Shown one piece after another: positions 12,288-28,852 of a stretch of 64,000 bases of DNA; positions within the stretch are counted from its first letter, which is position 1, and each line of letters begins with the position of its first letter. The stretch is taken from contig NC_133221.1 of NCBI RefSeq assembly GCF_040436345.1, forward strand, positions 4,729,663-4,793,662. The letters run 5' to 3'. Origin of the DNA: Pagrus major (taxonomy: Eukaryota > Chordata > Actinopteri > Spariformes > Sparidae). The notes under the pieces were generated by a model that searched no databases, was not told the origin of the DNA, and saw nothing but the letters and a program-made list of their open reading frames with translations. The position numbers were made by a program, and so were the translations under genes.

Positions 12288-12369
12288 TGGGATGAGGTAG
12301 TAGTTTGTATAGTTTTAGGATCACACCAGATCTGGGAGATAACTATACAGCCTACTGTCTTTCTCACGG
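12288..12369 (+). ncRNA. let-7g: let-7 family microRNA hairpin (fish let-7g type, let-7f-2-like)
   Basis: The 5' arm at 12293-12314 is a full 22-nt let-7 mature sequence with seed GAGGTAG. The 3' arm at about 12343-12363 (CTATACAGCCTACTGTC) pairs with it across a loop of about 28 nt. As I remember it, the mature sequence equals zebrafish let-7g, while the 3' arm is closest to human let-7f-2-3p. Human let-7f-2 is clustered with miR-98, matching the order here. Let-7 represses LIN28, HMGA2 and RAS-type targets and promotes differentiation. Confidence 0.95.
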
Positions 12370-12769
12370 CAACCAAACCATCACCTTCATCAGCCTGTCT
12401 TACATCTTGCATTCAGTTGCCACGGTGACTGAAGCCTCTGTTGCCGTTGGTGACCAACAGTGCTCCAAATTTACATCACGAACGTTGGATTTTTTTCGCC
12501 GGTTATATTCTGTATCACGCCGTCCTGGTGTGTTCCTGGCTGTCGATGAACTGGACACCTGTCTCATTAATGATCTGACTAATATTCAGTCTTTATTGTT
12601 GCTTCATTTTTTTCCCCCTCAGCCATTGAAGGAGAATCTTCTGTTGCAAACATGACAGAATTTTGCACTAAGATACATGCAAATACAACATTTTGATACA
12701 GAATGGAACAAATGTAAATCACAGTTGTGTTTCTACGGTGTGCCGAGGCCGATGTGTTTGTAGCTGTGC

Positions 12770-12862
12770 TGTGGTGAGGTAGTAAGTTGTGTTGTTGTGG
12801 GGTGTGGGATATTTCAACCCCTATTTTGGAGATACAACTATACAACTTACTGCCTTCCATAA
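12770..12862 (+). ncRNA. let-7h: let-7 family microRNA hairpin (fish let-7h type, miR-98-like)
   Basis: The 5' arm at 12775-12796 has the let-7 seed followed by the TAAGTTGT variant shared with miR-98. The 3' arm at about 12838-12858 (CTATACAACTTACTGCC) resembles miR-98-3p, and the two arms pair around a loop of about 40 nt. It lies about 480 bases after the first hairpin on the same strand, so both probably come from one primary transcript. Naming as let-7h follows the zebrafish mature sequence from memory. Confidence 0.95.
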
Positions 12863-14690
12863 TGTGGCGTAATGCACTATTTTCCAGCTTCTGCAGTGTG
12901 CGCAGGCATCCTTTTGAAAGCCCTAGTTGGAGGTAAGCTCGTAATGGTTTACATTTTCTGTAAAAAAGTGTGTATTGTTTATAATTATTTGGAATATTTG
13001 CTGCTTTGTCCTCTGTGCTGTTTTTTATTTTCTGTTTTAAGAAAATAGTGAAAACTGCTCATAAATAGAGATGCTTGTTTTGTCCAATCAACAGTCACAA
13101 ACCCCAAAATATTCAGCTTAAAGTGATTATTAATCAGAGAAAAGCAGCAACCATAGAATGACCGCAGTGTTTGAGTGACAACATTGTTCAGTAGATTGTC
13201 TCTTGGATGACTAATCATTGCACCTTTGGGTTTTGGACTGTTTGTTGGACCAAAGGATGAATCATTTCATCAAGAAATAAGTGACAGTTTAACTGATAAT
13301 GAGAGTAATTAATAAAATGCTTGAGTTTAGGCAGGTTTACTATTTATTTCTCTTCTCCGTTCTCCTTGAAAGAAGACAAAGGGTGTGCCAGAAATCTGAT
13401 TCATTTTATTGTCATCTTTAATAGCCACAGACTCTGAATTTAATGGTAGAAAGATCAGAGGGTATTTTAAATGTTGCATTGTTTTCATCCACTTAAAAAT
13501 AAAGTATATCTTTAAAAGGGTATATCTGATTCATGTGCTTGGCTTAATTTTATATTTGGGCATTTATTTTGTGATCTTTAGCCTGAAAGTTTGGTAAAAT
13601 CTGTGTCAGTGTGTTGAACTACAGGTCGTTAATCTTGTAAACTGTCCATAAACGGACTGTTTCTCAGCGTTTCCCTTGTTAAAGTGTTAAAGCTGCTCTG
13701 TGAACTCGCCTGATAAAAGCTCCTGGAGCATCAGTTGGTCGCCTGAGCTGACCTTGGTGAGCCGCAGGGCCGCTCTGATTGGACAACAGCCTCATATTCG
13801 ATCTGCAAATCAGTCGATAGCGGGAGGGGGCGTTCCCTGAAACGCTCGCCGATTGGTCAAAACTTGACCGAGGTGGGGGGGGCTTAGATTCTGTGCCCGG
13901 AGAGGAGTAATAAGGAAAGAGCTCCCACTCCGTCCGCGGTTTCGTGGACAATGACAAGATTATTTAAGCTTATTTTTCCTCATCAAATGATATTTAAGGA
14001 ATTTGAATTTCGATAAAACTTTATTGACACAACAGAGTTCAAGTACTGAGCCAACTGAATGTGGTTTACAGGTTAAGCATATACAATGAAATAGTAAAGA
14101 TATGGTTAGGCCAATTTAAATAATTATTAGGACGTGCTATTCTGTGAAATATTTGATAGTGAGCCCTTTATTTTTACATATAGTGATAAATCATATTTAG
14201 ACTGGAATGGGAGTCTCAGACGATGGGGCAATTTGGACTTTATATTAAAGAAATATAAAGATGCTATTGGCAAAGCTCAAAGTCATTTAAGCAGCGTTTT
14301 AGATTAACAAGTGGACTCAACAAGGAAAAAATAGGCATTTTCAACTAAATTCAAGAACTAGAGTGAGAAACTTATAGTTTTCATGTTTGTGGTTGACAAA
14401 AAAAAAAGGAAGATCAAGTAAAGTCAGTTTTATTTACAAAATATCACAAATAACAATGATTCACAATTTGTACAACACATCACATCTTTCATTCATACGA
14501 GGAACCCTAATATATACAATTCCAGTCACAAAATGTTGTCTCTAAAACCTGATTTGGAGTCACGACCCACACTCCACACCTGAAGGTGGCGGTAACGCGC
14601 CATTTTGTAAATTTCCCATCACCAAACAAGTCAAGAAGAAGATGCAAAAGGTGACTCCTCTGTCAAATACACGATCTTTGTGCGCGACGT
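12863..14690. other. Intergenic region between the let-7 cluster and hsd17b10
   Basis: About 12990-13320 looks like a degraded copy of the TAGRGCTGCA element family (words such as GGGTTTTGGACTG and CTAATCATTGCA). 13680-13960 is GC-richer and carries ATTGG (inverted CCAAT) boxes near 13776 and 13853 and a G-run. The rest is AT-rich with no gene that I can recognise. Confidence 0.5.
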
Positions 14691-14712
14691 CACGGCCGCA
14701 TCCCGAACCAAC
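14670..14712 (+). promoter_or_regulatory. hsd17b10 proximal promoter / start region
   Basis: GCGCGACGTCACGG near 14681 contains a CRE-like core. The start codon is embedded in AACATGGCG, a YY1-type element often found at TATA-less starts. No TATA box is visible. Confidence 0.45.
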
Positions 14713-16764
<2,052 letters not shown>

Positions 16765-16774
16765 GACCGATGAT

Positions 16775-16808
16775 GTGTGTGTTTCTGTGTGTGTGTGTGT
16801 GTGTGTGT
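16775..16808. repeat. (TG)n microsatellite in hsd17b10 3'UTR
   Basis: Interrupted TG dinucleotide run beginning about 10 bases after the stop codon. Confidence 0.9.
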
Positions 16809-17043
16809 CCACGTTAACAAAAGGCATTGATCATCCAACTAAGAGAACACTTTTACGTCTGATTGTGTGCCTGGTGTATATATGTTGTAGAAAGCTGCAT
16901 ACAGTAAACATACACTGTACTGGAACCATTTTATGAGTGAGAATGTGAGACAGAGTGTGTAAAGATGAGACTGTGCATCGTTCACAGCACTGCAGTACTT
17001 TGTGTGCTCCACTTTGGTTGTTTTGTAAACTGATTCAGATTAT

Positions 17044-17049
17044 AATAAA
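17044..17049 (+). terminator. hsd17b10 polyadenylation signal
   Basis: AATAAA about 280 bases after the stop, followed by a T-rich segment (GATATGTTTGATT), giving a compact 3'UTR. Confidence 0.75.
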
Positions 17050-17069
17050 CCTCTGATATGTTTGATTAT

Positions 17070-18128
17070 CTGCTTCATTCAGGCTTTTTTCTTTGTTAAA
17101 ACCCAGAAAATTGAAGAATTTTATGTGATCACAGTGTCTTTTAAATCATTCAGATCATACATGTTTGACTTTAGAAACATTTCTTTCTTTCTTTCTGTTA
17201 CGACTTAAACTTTCTTGCAGTAACGGTGTACAGTACATTTCTGTTTATTTACAACCACTGGAATTTGCCACAAAACACACATTTTACAATACCTGCATAT
17301 TAGGATTTGAAAATTTTAGGTAGCGATTATTACCAGGCGACAGAAACAAAATAGAAACGGAACAAAAACACAAATGCCAATGTTGAACACAAATAAGGAA
17401 AAAAGAGAATAATAACAATAATAAAATAAATACTTAAGCTACCTTGTATTAATGGAAGGGAACTCAATCTCCAAATTGAAACCTTATATCTTTATAGAAA
17501 TTGTTTAAAATGTGCATCCCTACTGTGAACAATGCAAAAAAAAAAAAAAAAAAATTAAAATAGGTGGCTACATCATGCTAACAAAAATATTTTAAATAAA
17601 TGATAAAATAAAATAAATAATAATAAAATCTATAGTAGTTGTTGTTTTTTAACCTGCCGCTACCCTCCGCACCAGCAGGGGGCAGCAGCGCGCCTCAGCG
17701 CCGCTTGTCGACACCAGAGCCGCCTGTCAGAAGAAGGGAACAGTTTGTCCCACCGGCGTTTTATTCAGCCGCAGAAGGTCGTCGCAGCTTTGCGGCATTT
17801 GACTGCACTGAAAACCGAAACTAGCCTAAAAAAACCCCAAAACTATATTTTTCTTTGTAGCGGGGCTGGTGTCGGAGACGTGGAGTGATGTGAGTATCGC
17901 CGGAAAACAACAGAGGGACGCGGCTGAACGTCGCGTTTGGTCCGGATCGTTATGAAACCGTGTTAGCTAACGTTAGCTAGCTGCGGCGGTTGAAGCTAGC
18001 CGGCTAATGCTAATGTGAATCCTAGCTAGCGATTAATACACCCGCATCGAAGCAGCAAGGGTTGTGTTTGGACCTCGATTGGACCCGGGATCTCTCTCTC
18101 CCTTCCCTCCCTGTGAGTGGCTGGTTTG
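17070..18128. other. Intergenic spacer and coq10a 5' region
   Basis: 17070-17640 is AT-rich with a long A-run (about 17537-17554) and TAAATAA words. From about 17650 it turns GC- and CpG-rich (GCAGGGGGCAGCAGCGCGCC and onward) and runs into the coq10a start, so 17650-18128 probably holds its promoter and 5'UTR. Several GCTAGC/GTTAGCTAAC repeats occur near 17962-18010. Confidence 0.5.
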
Positions 18129-22001
<3,873 letters not shown>

Positions 22002-24650
22002 TCTCGGCACGTGCACGTCCTCTTCTGGCCTTAAACAATACCAACCTTTATTCCCCTTTTATCCACACCAACCTGCATGACGCTGCTTAGTCGCCCATCA
22101 CTTCAAGTCTCCACCGCTACACCTGAAGGTGTTACAGACATCCAACTCTTGTAAGCATTGTGTTGGAACTCTTGCTAGTCATCTCCTCCTCCTCCTCCTC
22201 TTCCTCCTCCTCCTCGTGTCGCGTCTGTCCACTCTCTGTCTACCTCCACTCAGGGATCCTTCTTTTAGCTGAAGGGACCCGTCACTGCTCTTGCTCCACG
22301 GCCGTTACAAGCTGTATTTATGTGAACGAAACAGTAAATCATTGCAACATCACGTCACCAACGGTAGAGAGTCGACTTTTATTTAAAACGCACAGCACAG
22401 TGACACTAAACGAAACATCCTTTTTACGAATAAAAGGTGCAGACTTTTGCTCTCAACTGGGATCAAGTCTTGTAGTCGACCGTGACCTGAAGGCCGCTCG
22501 CCACGCTGACACGTTATAAATCAACGTGCGTCTGTTTTTTAGTTCAGCTCAGCTCCTGGATCAGCTGATTATACTGTATTAGGAAAGCTCGTTCTTTGCC
22601 TTTTTCTTTTTATCATTTACCTTTTATTTCAAATTGAAGTTTTTAATATATATTTTTGACATAGAGTAGAGAACTTGGTGCAAAACAATAATTCATTTCA
22701 TCCTTTTTAATTTTTCCATCAGAGGTTATATGCACATTTTTACTGTTTTATTTGGGTTCAAATTAAATGTGCCATGTTTGAGACGTCGTCGCTGTTTCAC
22801 TGAAGGTCATTTCCTCTTCGGTTAACTGTGCCCTCAGTTGGCTTTGAGGTTTTGGGGAAAGTTAGCTTTAACTTGGCTGTTGTTGTGCTGTGAGAATTGT
22901 GTTTTTGGACAGTGAGACTTGGCCTGCCAATTTTTGACGATGCTTTTATTTTACAGTCCAGCACTCGTTACGATCACTTTGCACACAAAAAAAAGGGGGC
23001 ACCTGGATGAATCCAAGGACACGCTGGAGAAAAAAACTGTGAAATAACGGGATTACATACAGAACGATCTATATCATTATATTCCAAATATATAGTTTTG
23101 TTTCATCTTTAAATTTAAAGATTATCATTTCAGATGATCAGTGAATAATCTGCTTTGAATTATGGAAAATGTATTGATAGTCATCTCATTAATGCAGTGA
23201 TAGAAGCACTTTTGTAACAGGTTATATAAAAAGTTTTCCTGCTCTGCTTTTTTTTACTTCATGCTCCGTCTTCTGAAGGTCACCGGGAGGATGTCACTCC
23301 CGTCACGCACATCCTGCTGGGCTGTAGAATAAAACATTATCAACCATTTATCATCATCTGTCGGTTTCATGCTTATTCTTTTGGGATGTTTTTTGCTTTT
23401 ATTTATATACATTATGATGCATGAATGTAATAAAAAAAAAAAAGAGGCAAATATAGTCAACAACATTTCCAAGTGTGTATGTGTTAAAAAGTACAGTACT
23501 CCGATTAAACTGGGTAATTTTTTAACACATTTTTGCCTCAAAGTTGACGTGGTTTATTGTCTTCTGTTGTCGAGGTGAGAGAGAGTTAATCATCTATGCA
23601 TGAAGAATGTTTGTTCAATCGAAATGAGTCTGTGAATCACTGTTCTGTAAAGAAACAATCACAGTTTAACTTATTAAAAGATTATTAAAATGAGTGTTAT
23701 ACCCTGAAGCAATGTAATAGGTTAAAGGATAAGTTCGCCCAACGATAAGAAATTCAGTCACGATCTACTCACCGACACGCTGATGGAAAGTCAGGTGAAG
23801 TTTTGTAGTCAACAAAACATTTCTGGAGGTATTCTGAACATCTGAAGTATCTGGGGACTTGTTTTAAAACGTAAAAAACTAAAAATTAACACTTTTTTAA
23901 TAATAGCTGTCGCTGCTAAGCTAAAAGCACGAGCTCGACCAAGTGTCAAGGGTGCAAATAATGTCTTTTGACATCAATTTGGGATCTCGGGGCTTCAAGA
24001 GACTACGTTTAAGCCACTTTATGTTTTTTTTCCGCTGTTGTTTTGATGTTTTAAATCAAGTCTCCATCTACTTCAGTTGTTTAGTTAAAACGCTGCAACG
24101 CTGTTTTGCTGCGAAGCTCCAGAAACGTTTTGTGGACGATGAAACTGCACCTGACTTCCCATCAGCACCGAGGTGAGGAGATAATGACTGCACTTTTCAT
24201 TTTTGGGTGAACTTTACCTTTAAGTCTATCTTGCACCATATTGGATTTTTGTTCATATTGTCAACAATTTTGCATCTTCACCTCAAATTTAGAGACATTT
24301 TGTTTTCAGTATGTTTCACGCCAAGTTTTATTATCATAGGTGCCAATACTGTGTCAAAACGTTATTTTTAAGAGACGACAGAATAAATAAAGAAAGTATT
24401 TAGAGAGCGTTACATGATCAGCCCACATCGTCACATTGCAGGTGGATAGATGCACGTCGGTCTGGCCTAGTTTGTATATAAGAAAGGAGACGCGCTGCTC
24501 TGACTGACTGAAGAGTTGCTATATTAGAATATTTTGCCATCGTCTTGCAGTCCAATCACTTTACAGTGCAAGCTGAACATGTATCTTTGTAAATACTGTG
24601 GTTGTGTTTCAGAGCTTTGTTATTTAAATAAAAAAGCAGGAGGAGTTTAC
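22002..24650 (+). other. coq10a 3'UTR, extent uncertain
   Basis: A TCC-repeat tract lies at about 22187-22213. Candidate AATAAA signals occur near 22429, near 23328 and at 24627-24632. The last is followed by a TGTGTGC-T-run, a good downstream element, so a transcript of up to 2.6 kb of UTR is possible. A TIR element (23722-24223) would then lie inside the UTR. Confidence 0.45.
23722..24223. mobile_element. Non-autonomous TIR element (TTAAAGG...GTTC.CCCAA family)
   Basis: The left end TTAAAGGATAAGTTCGCCCA and the right end TGGGTGAACTTTACCTTTAA are inverted repeats of each other with a few differences. The 500-bp interior has no intact gene. TTAA-type termini suggest a piggyBac-like or similar miniature element. 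The family is not confirmed. Confidence 0.7.
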
Positions 24651-26884
24651 GTCTGTGTGCAGTTTTTTTTACACCACACGTTCCTGCATTTCTTCTTTCA
24701 GACTTGCAGAAAGAAAATGTTTATTTAGGCGTTAAAGTTTTGTTCTGGACGTTTATTTAGATTCCCTCGTTTGTGTATTTCAACACAGTATCAGATAATT
24801 GCTTTAAAAAAAGTTAATTGTCTGAATGCAAGTCATTTTTTTACCCTCTTCACCTTTTACAACCCACAAATGAGTTTTTTCTTAAACTACAAGACAGAAA
24901 TCTTCACTTCAGTCACACAAAACTTCCTATTTTTATTCCTATCCCTACTCTTAAGGGTTTTTTTACAAAGGGATTTGTTCATATATCGTTCATAGCTTGA
25001 TTAGCAGAACATCTTATTCCAAAAAACATACCCAAAAATAAAAAAATAATTGTCTTAGCGTCAGAAATCAAATGAGGGAGTTTCACAGTGATTTCTATCA
25101 GTTAAGAAATGTACCCTGTTCACCTGCAGTGTCTCCCACTAATGTTGACTGCAAACCATTTTTTAAGGCTGTTTAAGGCTTTAAATTGAGTTTCCTGAGC
25201 AGAACTGAACTTTGTCGCAGTGGAGAGAGTGAAGGTGCAGTGACGGAGGGCGGACACAGCTGACCGACACGAAACCAGAGCGGGGCGATGGTATGTGGGC
25301 CAGTTATTTATAACAGCTCACAGGAGAGGAGACTATTCAGACATCTCTTCTTTCTCGATCGTGTCAATTGTATTTATTACACAAAACTGAAGCCTCACAA
25401 AACGTTTATTGTCACAGAGGAAGACATAAAGCTAAATATTAACCCCTTCATACATTAAATATTAAAGAGCAAAGTAGTTTATATGTTAAATCATTTTATT
25501 CTCAGTAAACAAGATGAGTAAAAACATCTTTCTTTCTCAATAAGAGATGTTTTTTTGCACGACTGAAAATACACCTGTCCTCTCCGAGGTATATTCTGCC
25601 TGTTGGTCCTATGTTTACATAACATTTGAAGACTATTTCATTAAACTACTGAAGTGTAAATTATATTGTAATTTTAAATAAACAAACAGAAAAGGCAGAA
25701 TATCCCTTTAGTGCATGAAATCCACCTGATGTTAGTAAAATCTGGATAAAAGTGTTACACCTTTAGCTGATTTATTTTATTTTTTTTTACCTCAGAATAA
25801 AAAGGTTTAAGATATTCAAGAGGTACTTTGTGCATCTTGTCTCTCCTCATATCTCATAAATTGGGTGCAGTGGCGGCTTGAAGGTTAGAGGAGCGAGCTT
25901 GTGACCGAAGGGTCGCTGGTTTAAATCCCTGGGTGGAGAACATGAGTGAACCCTCCCTGAATAAATATAGGTTAAAACAAAAAAGACAAAGACGTACACA
26001 ACTGGAATTGTGGACAAGATTTTGGAGGTCCGCCACCTGGTGATCGGGACACGGTCCTCAGACTTAAATGGTTTAAAACTGCTTCCAGATATCTGTCCAC
26101 TGTGGAGGACACCATGCACTGAAGGCTTAATGACACATTCAGATTTTAATCCTGCAAACACAGATGTCACTGACGTTGTGATGACTCGACAGAAAATAAA
26201 TGACTGTGGACTCTTTAACTTTATTGATCCCCGAAGGGAATTTAGGTTACCGTAGCAACTGAAGACGTGGAGGTTAAAGACTTGAGACAACTCATCTGTG
26301 TTCACTGCGTGTTGTCAGTTGAGTGTTTTGGAGTCTGGCTGTCAATATTTCACTCTTTAAAAGTGACGGAGAGGGAATATCTTGAAAATTAAGAAAGCTT
26401 TTGTCAGATTTATTTCACTGAATCTCAAAAGACAAATTCATTTCATCGATATGTGTGTAGGTTGGATAATGTTAATGTTAAGACTTCAGTATCTCGGGTG
26501 TGGAGAAAGTGACGTGACTCGACTGGCTCGAGGAAAAATGACTTGGGACTTGAATCATGTCAAGTACTACGTTTAAATGTCCTAACGTCAGTAGTCATCT
26601 GCTGTGCGTCTTAACAAAAGCGACTCGAGGTTTACAGAGCGAGAACTTGCTTGTTAACAGAGTCAAAGTGTTTTTAGCAGGTAGCAGTGTCATCCTCACG
26701 TTACAGACATGACAGGAATTCTCATAAAACCCAGAGAGAAACATCCATCACCTCAGAGGTCGGTCACGACCCTGACCTCTCTTCAGCTGCGTTTCATTAT
26801 TCACAAACTACAAGACGACTGGGATTAAAGAGCAAATGTCCTGCTTTATTTTACAGCCATTTTCATATGCTATAAACAAAATGA
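24651..26884. other. Intergenic region between convergent coq10a and cs
   Basis: No protein gene is recognisable. It holds a tRNA-type SINE (about 25866-25990), a retroelement-like tail with CTTTATTGATCCCCGAAGGG (about 26216-26236), and AT-rich DNA. Confidence 0.55.
25866..25990 (+). mobile_element. tRNA-derived SINE (head region)
   Basis: An RNA polymerase III type head is visible: an A-box-like GGCGGCTTGAAGGTTAGA (about 25872) followed by GAGCGAGCTTGTGACC and a B box GGTTTAAATCC at 25918-25928, then an A-rich stretch (TAAAACAAAAAAGACAAAG). Spacing of the boxes fits a tRNA-related promoter. The downstream piece to about 26250 may be the same element's body or a separate retroelement 3' end. 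Confidence 0.65.
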
Positions 26885-28852
26885 GACAAAGAAAGTGTTA
26901 ATAAAAACCTTTATTGTTTTTCATTTTTTGTTAGGTTTTTTTCCAATATTCACTCTTCAAGCTTTTCTTGCCCTTGTGACCCGTCCAGCCCCATCATCCC
27001 CCCCGAGCGTTTCTCTGATGAATCCATCTGCAATGAATTCTCCCGGTTATCATGTACGACCCTCACGCTCCTCTACGATCAAAATAACCACGTCTCCCGA
27101 ACAAACCACACGGAAGAACACTACGATAAAAACACAAACGCGCCTAGTAAAGCCAAAAAAAGGAAAGAAGGTGGTAAAGCAGAGCAGAGCTGAGCGAGCT
27201 ACTGACAAACACGGCGAGAGTGGTGTGGCGGGAAAAAAAAGAAAAAAAAAGAAAAGAAAGACGCGAGAGCTTTTTTTTTTAAGCTACACAAAAATGGAGT
27301 GTTGACAAACCCAGAGCTTAAGAGCAAGCTTGAAACATTCAACACCTGAAAACAGCACCGGCTAAGCCCACAGAGCTAGGCGAGAAACCGTGTATATACA
27401 AGATAGCTGCAGGTTTTTATTTATTTTGTTCGTTGTCAGAATTTCACAGTGACCAGTGCGACTGAACGTTACAGCAAATCTGGACACTTCTACACTGTTG
27501 GTAAACTATGGTAATCATTGTGGTTATTACAAGCAAGTGATCGCACAGAGCTCATACATTCAAGCTATACATATATATACCTATGTACACAAAGTATAAA
27601 TAAAACCACAAAATGAGAACCCCAAAAGATTATAATTTTTATACATATTCAAACACCAAAAAACTGTAAAAAGGGACACAATCAACCTGGGAGGGTTTCT
27701 ACTGCTACAAATTAGGAAATCCAATCAAGCAAGTGCTCATTTTGGAGTAGTTGATGTTTAAAGCGCTCTCCTGTGGGGATAAAGTAACAAACAAACACTC
27801 AAATAAGACGGGACTTTAACCAGTACAAAGCCCCCCTATCCCACGTTTTTCATTCAAGCTTGCTCTTAAGGATCGACGACAGGCTGCCAATTACAACACC
27901 CTTTGCTCAAATATTTACTGTTACTGTACATTATTTTTCTACCATTCAGAAGACCCCTTTTCTGCAGGGAGACCCATAAAAATAGGAAAGCATGATGACG
28001 AAAATCATTTTTATAGAGACAACACAGTTATTTTGATCATAGAGGGGAATACAGGTCATCAGTAAAACAGAAAATAATACAAGTTGGAGGAAAAGAAAGA
28101 GGGGAGACCAAAGATTTAAAGGGGCAGTATCTTTTAACTGATTTTTATCTTTTTAAATGTTTATTGTTATGTTTGAGGACCTTTTTTTTTATTATTCTAA
28201 ACTGGAGTGTTCAATAAATGGGAGTGAAACTGGGTGGGATGTCATCTGGCAACATTGCATAGAAGAAACTAAGTTGATAGTCTTGATTAGGGGAAAGAAG
28301 AAAAAAAAACAGGTAGTTTGTTTGTGGGATAACCTCTAAAACAAATCACTGCATCAGCCAAAAGCAGCAAAAGGTTTGATTTAACTTTAGATCTTTAAAC
28401 GAATACAAAAGGAAGTTTATTTCACTCCCACAGTTCCCTTTGAATGCCAACTTGCCTATTCATAGTTCAGACTCGGTGCCCAATGACAAACACGCAGGCA
28501 CTGCACAGGGAAAATCTTAGCGATGCTAGCAGACGTCTAATGGGACATAGTTTGAGCCGACTACGGGTTACATGTATGTGTGTCTGAAGTCTTCGTCTCT
28601 CATGTTCCAGATACGGAGACACGATGAGAGATGTCACTGGTTAACTAAACACACTCAAACACTAATGGTTGACGATTTTTTTTTAAAAAAGGCCCTTCTT
28701 TTGTGAAATGACATTAAAAGCGTACTGTCTCTTTGAATCCCATTGAATCCCTGGGGTTGGAAATGACAGGGGGTCAACTTATGTCTGCTGTTTGATATTT
28801 GCACCTCCTCCCACCCTTCACACTAACCCCCCAGCTCCTCTCAGGTGGTTCT
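26885..28852 (-). other. cs 3'UTR
   Basis: On the minus strand, AT-rich DNA follows the cs stop for about 1.95 kb and reaches AATAAA (plus-strand TTTATT at 26910-26915) followed by a T-rich segment. A lysine-rich plus-strand frame at 26895-27305 is an artefact of A-rich sequence. Confidence 0.55.
26910..26915 (-). terminator. Candidate cs polyadenylation signal
   Basis: AATAAA on the minus strand, with AATAAAAACC repeated close by in the other orientation. It is the first well-placed signal after a long signal-poor UTR. Confidence 0.45.

Noticed and set aside
26895-27305. 136-codon lysine-rich plus-strand frame
   Set aside because: It lies antisense in the apparent cs 3'UTR, is driven by A-rich DNA and has no recognisable domain.
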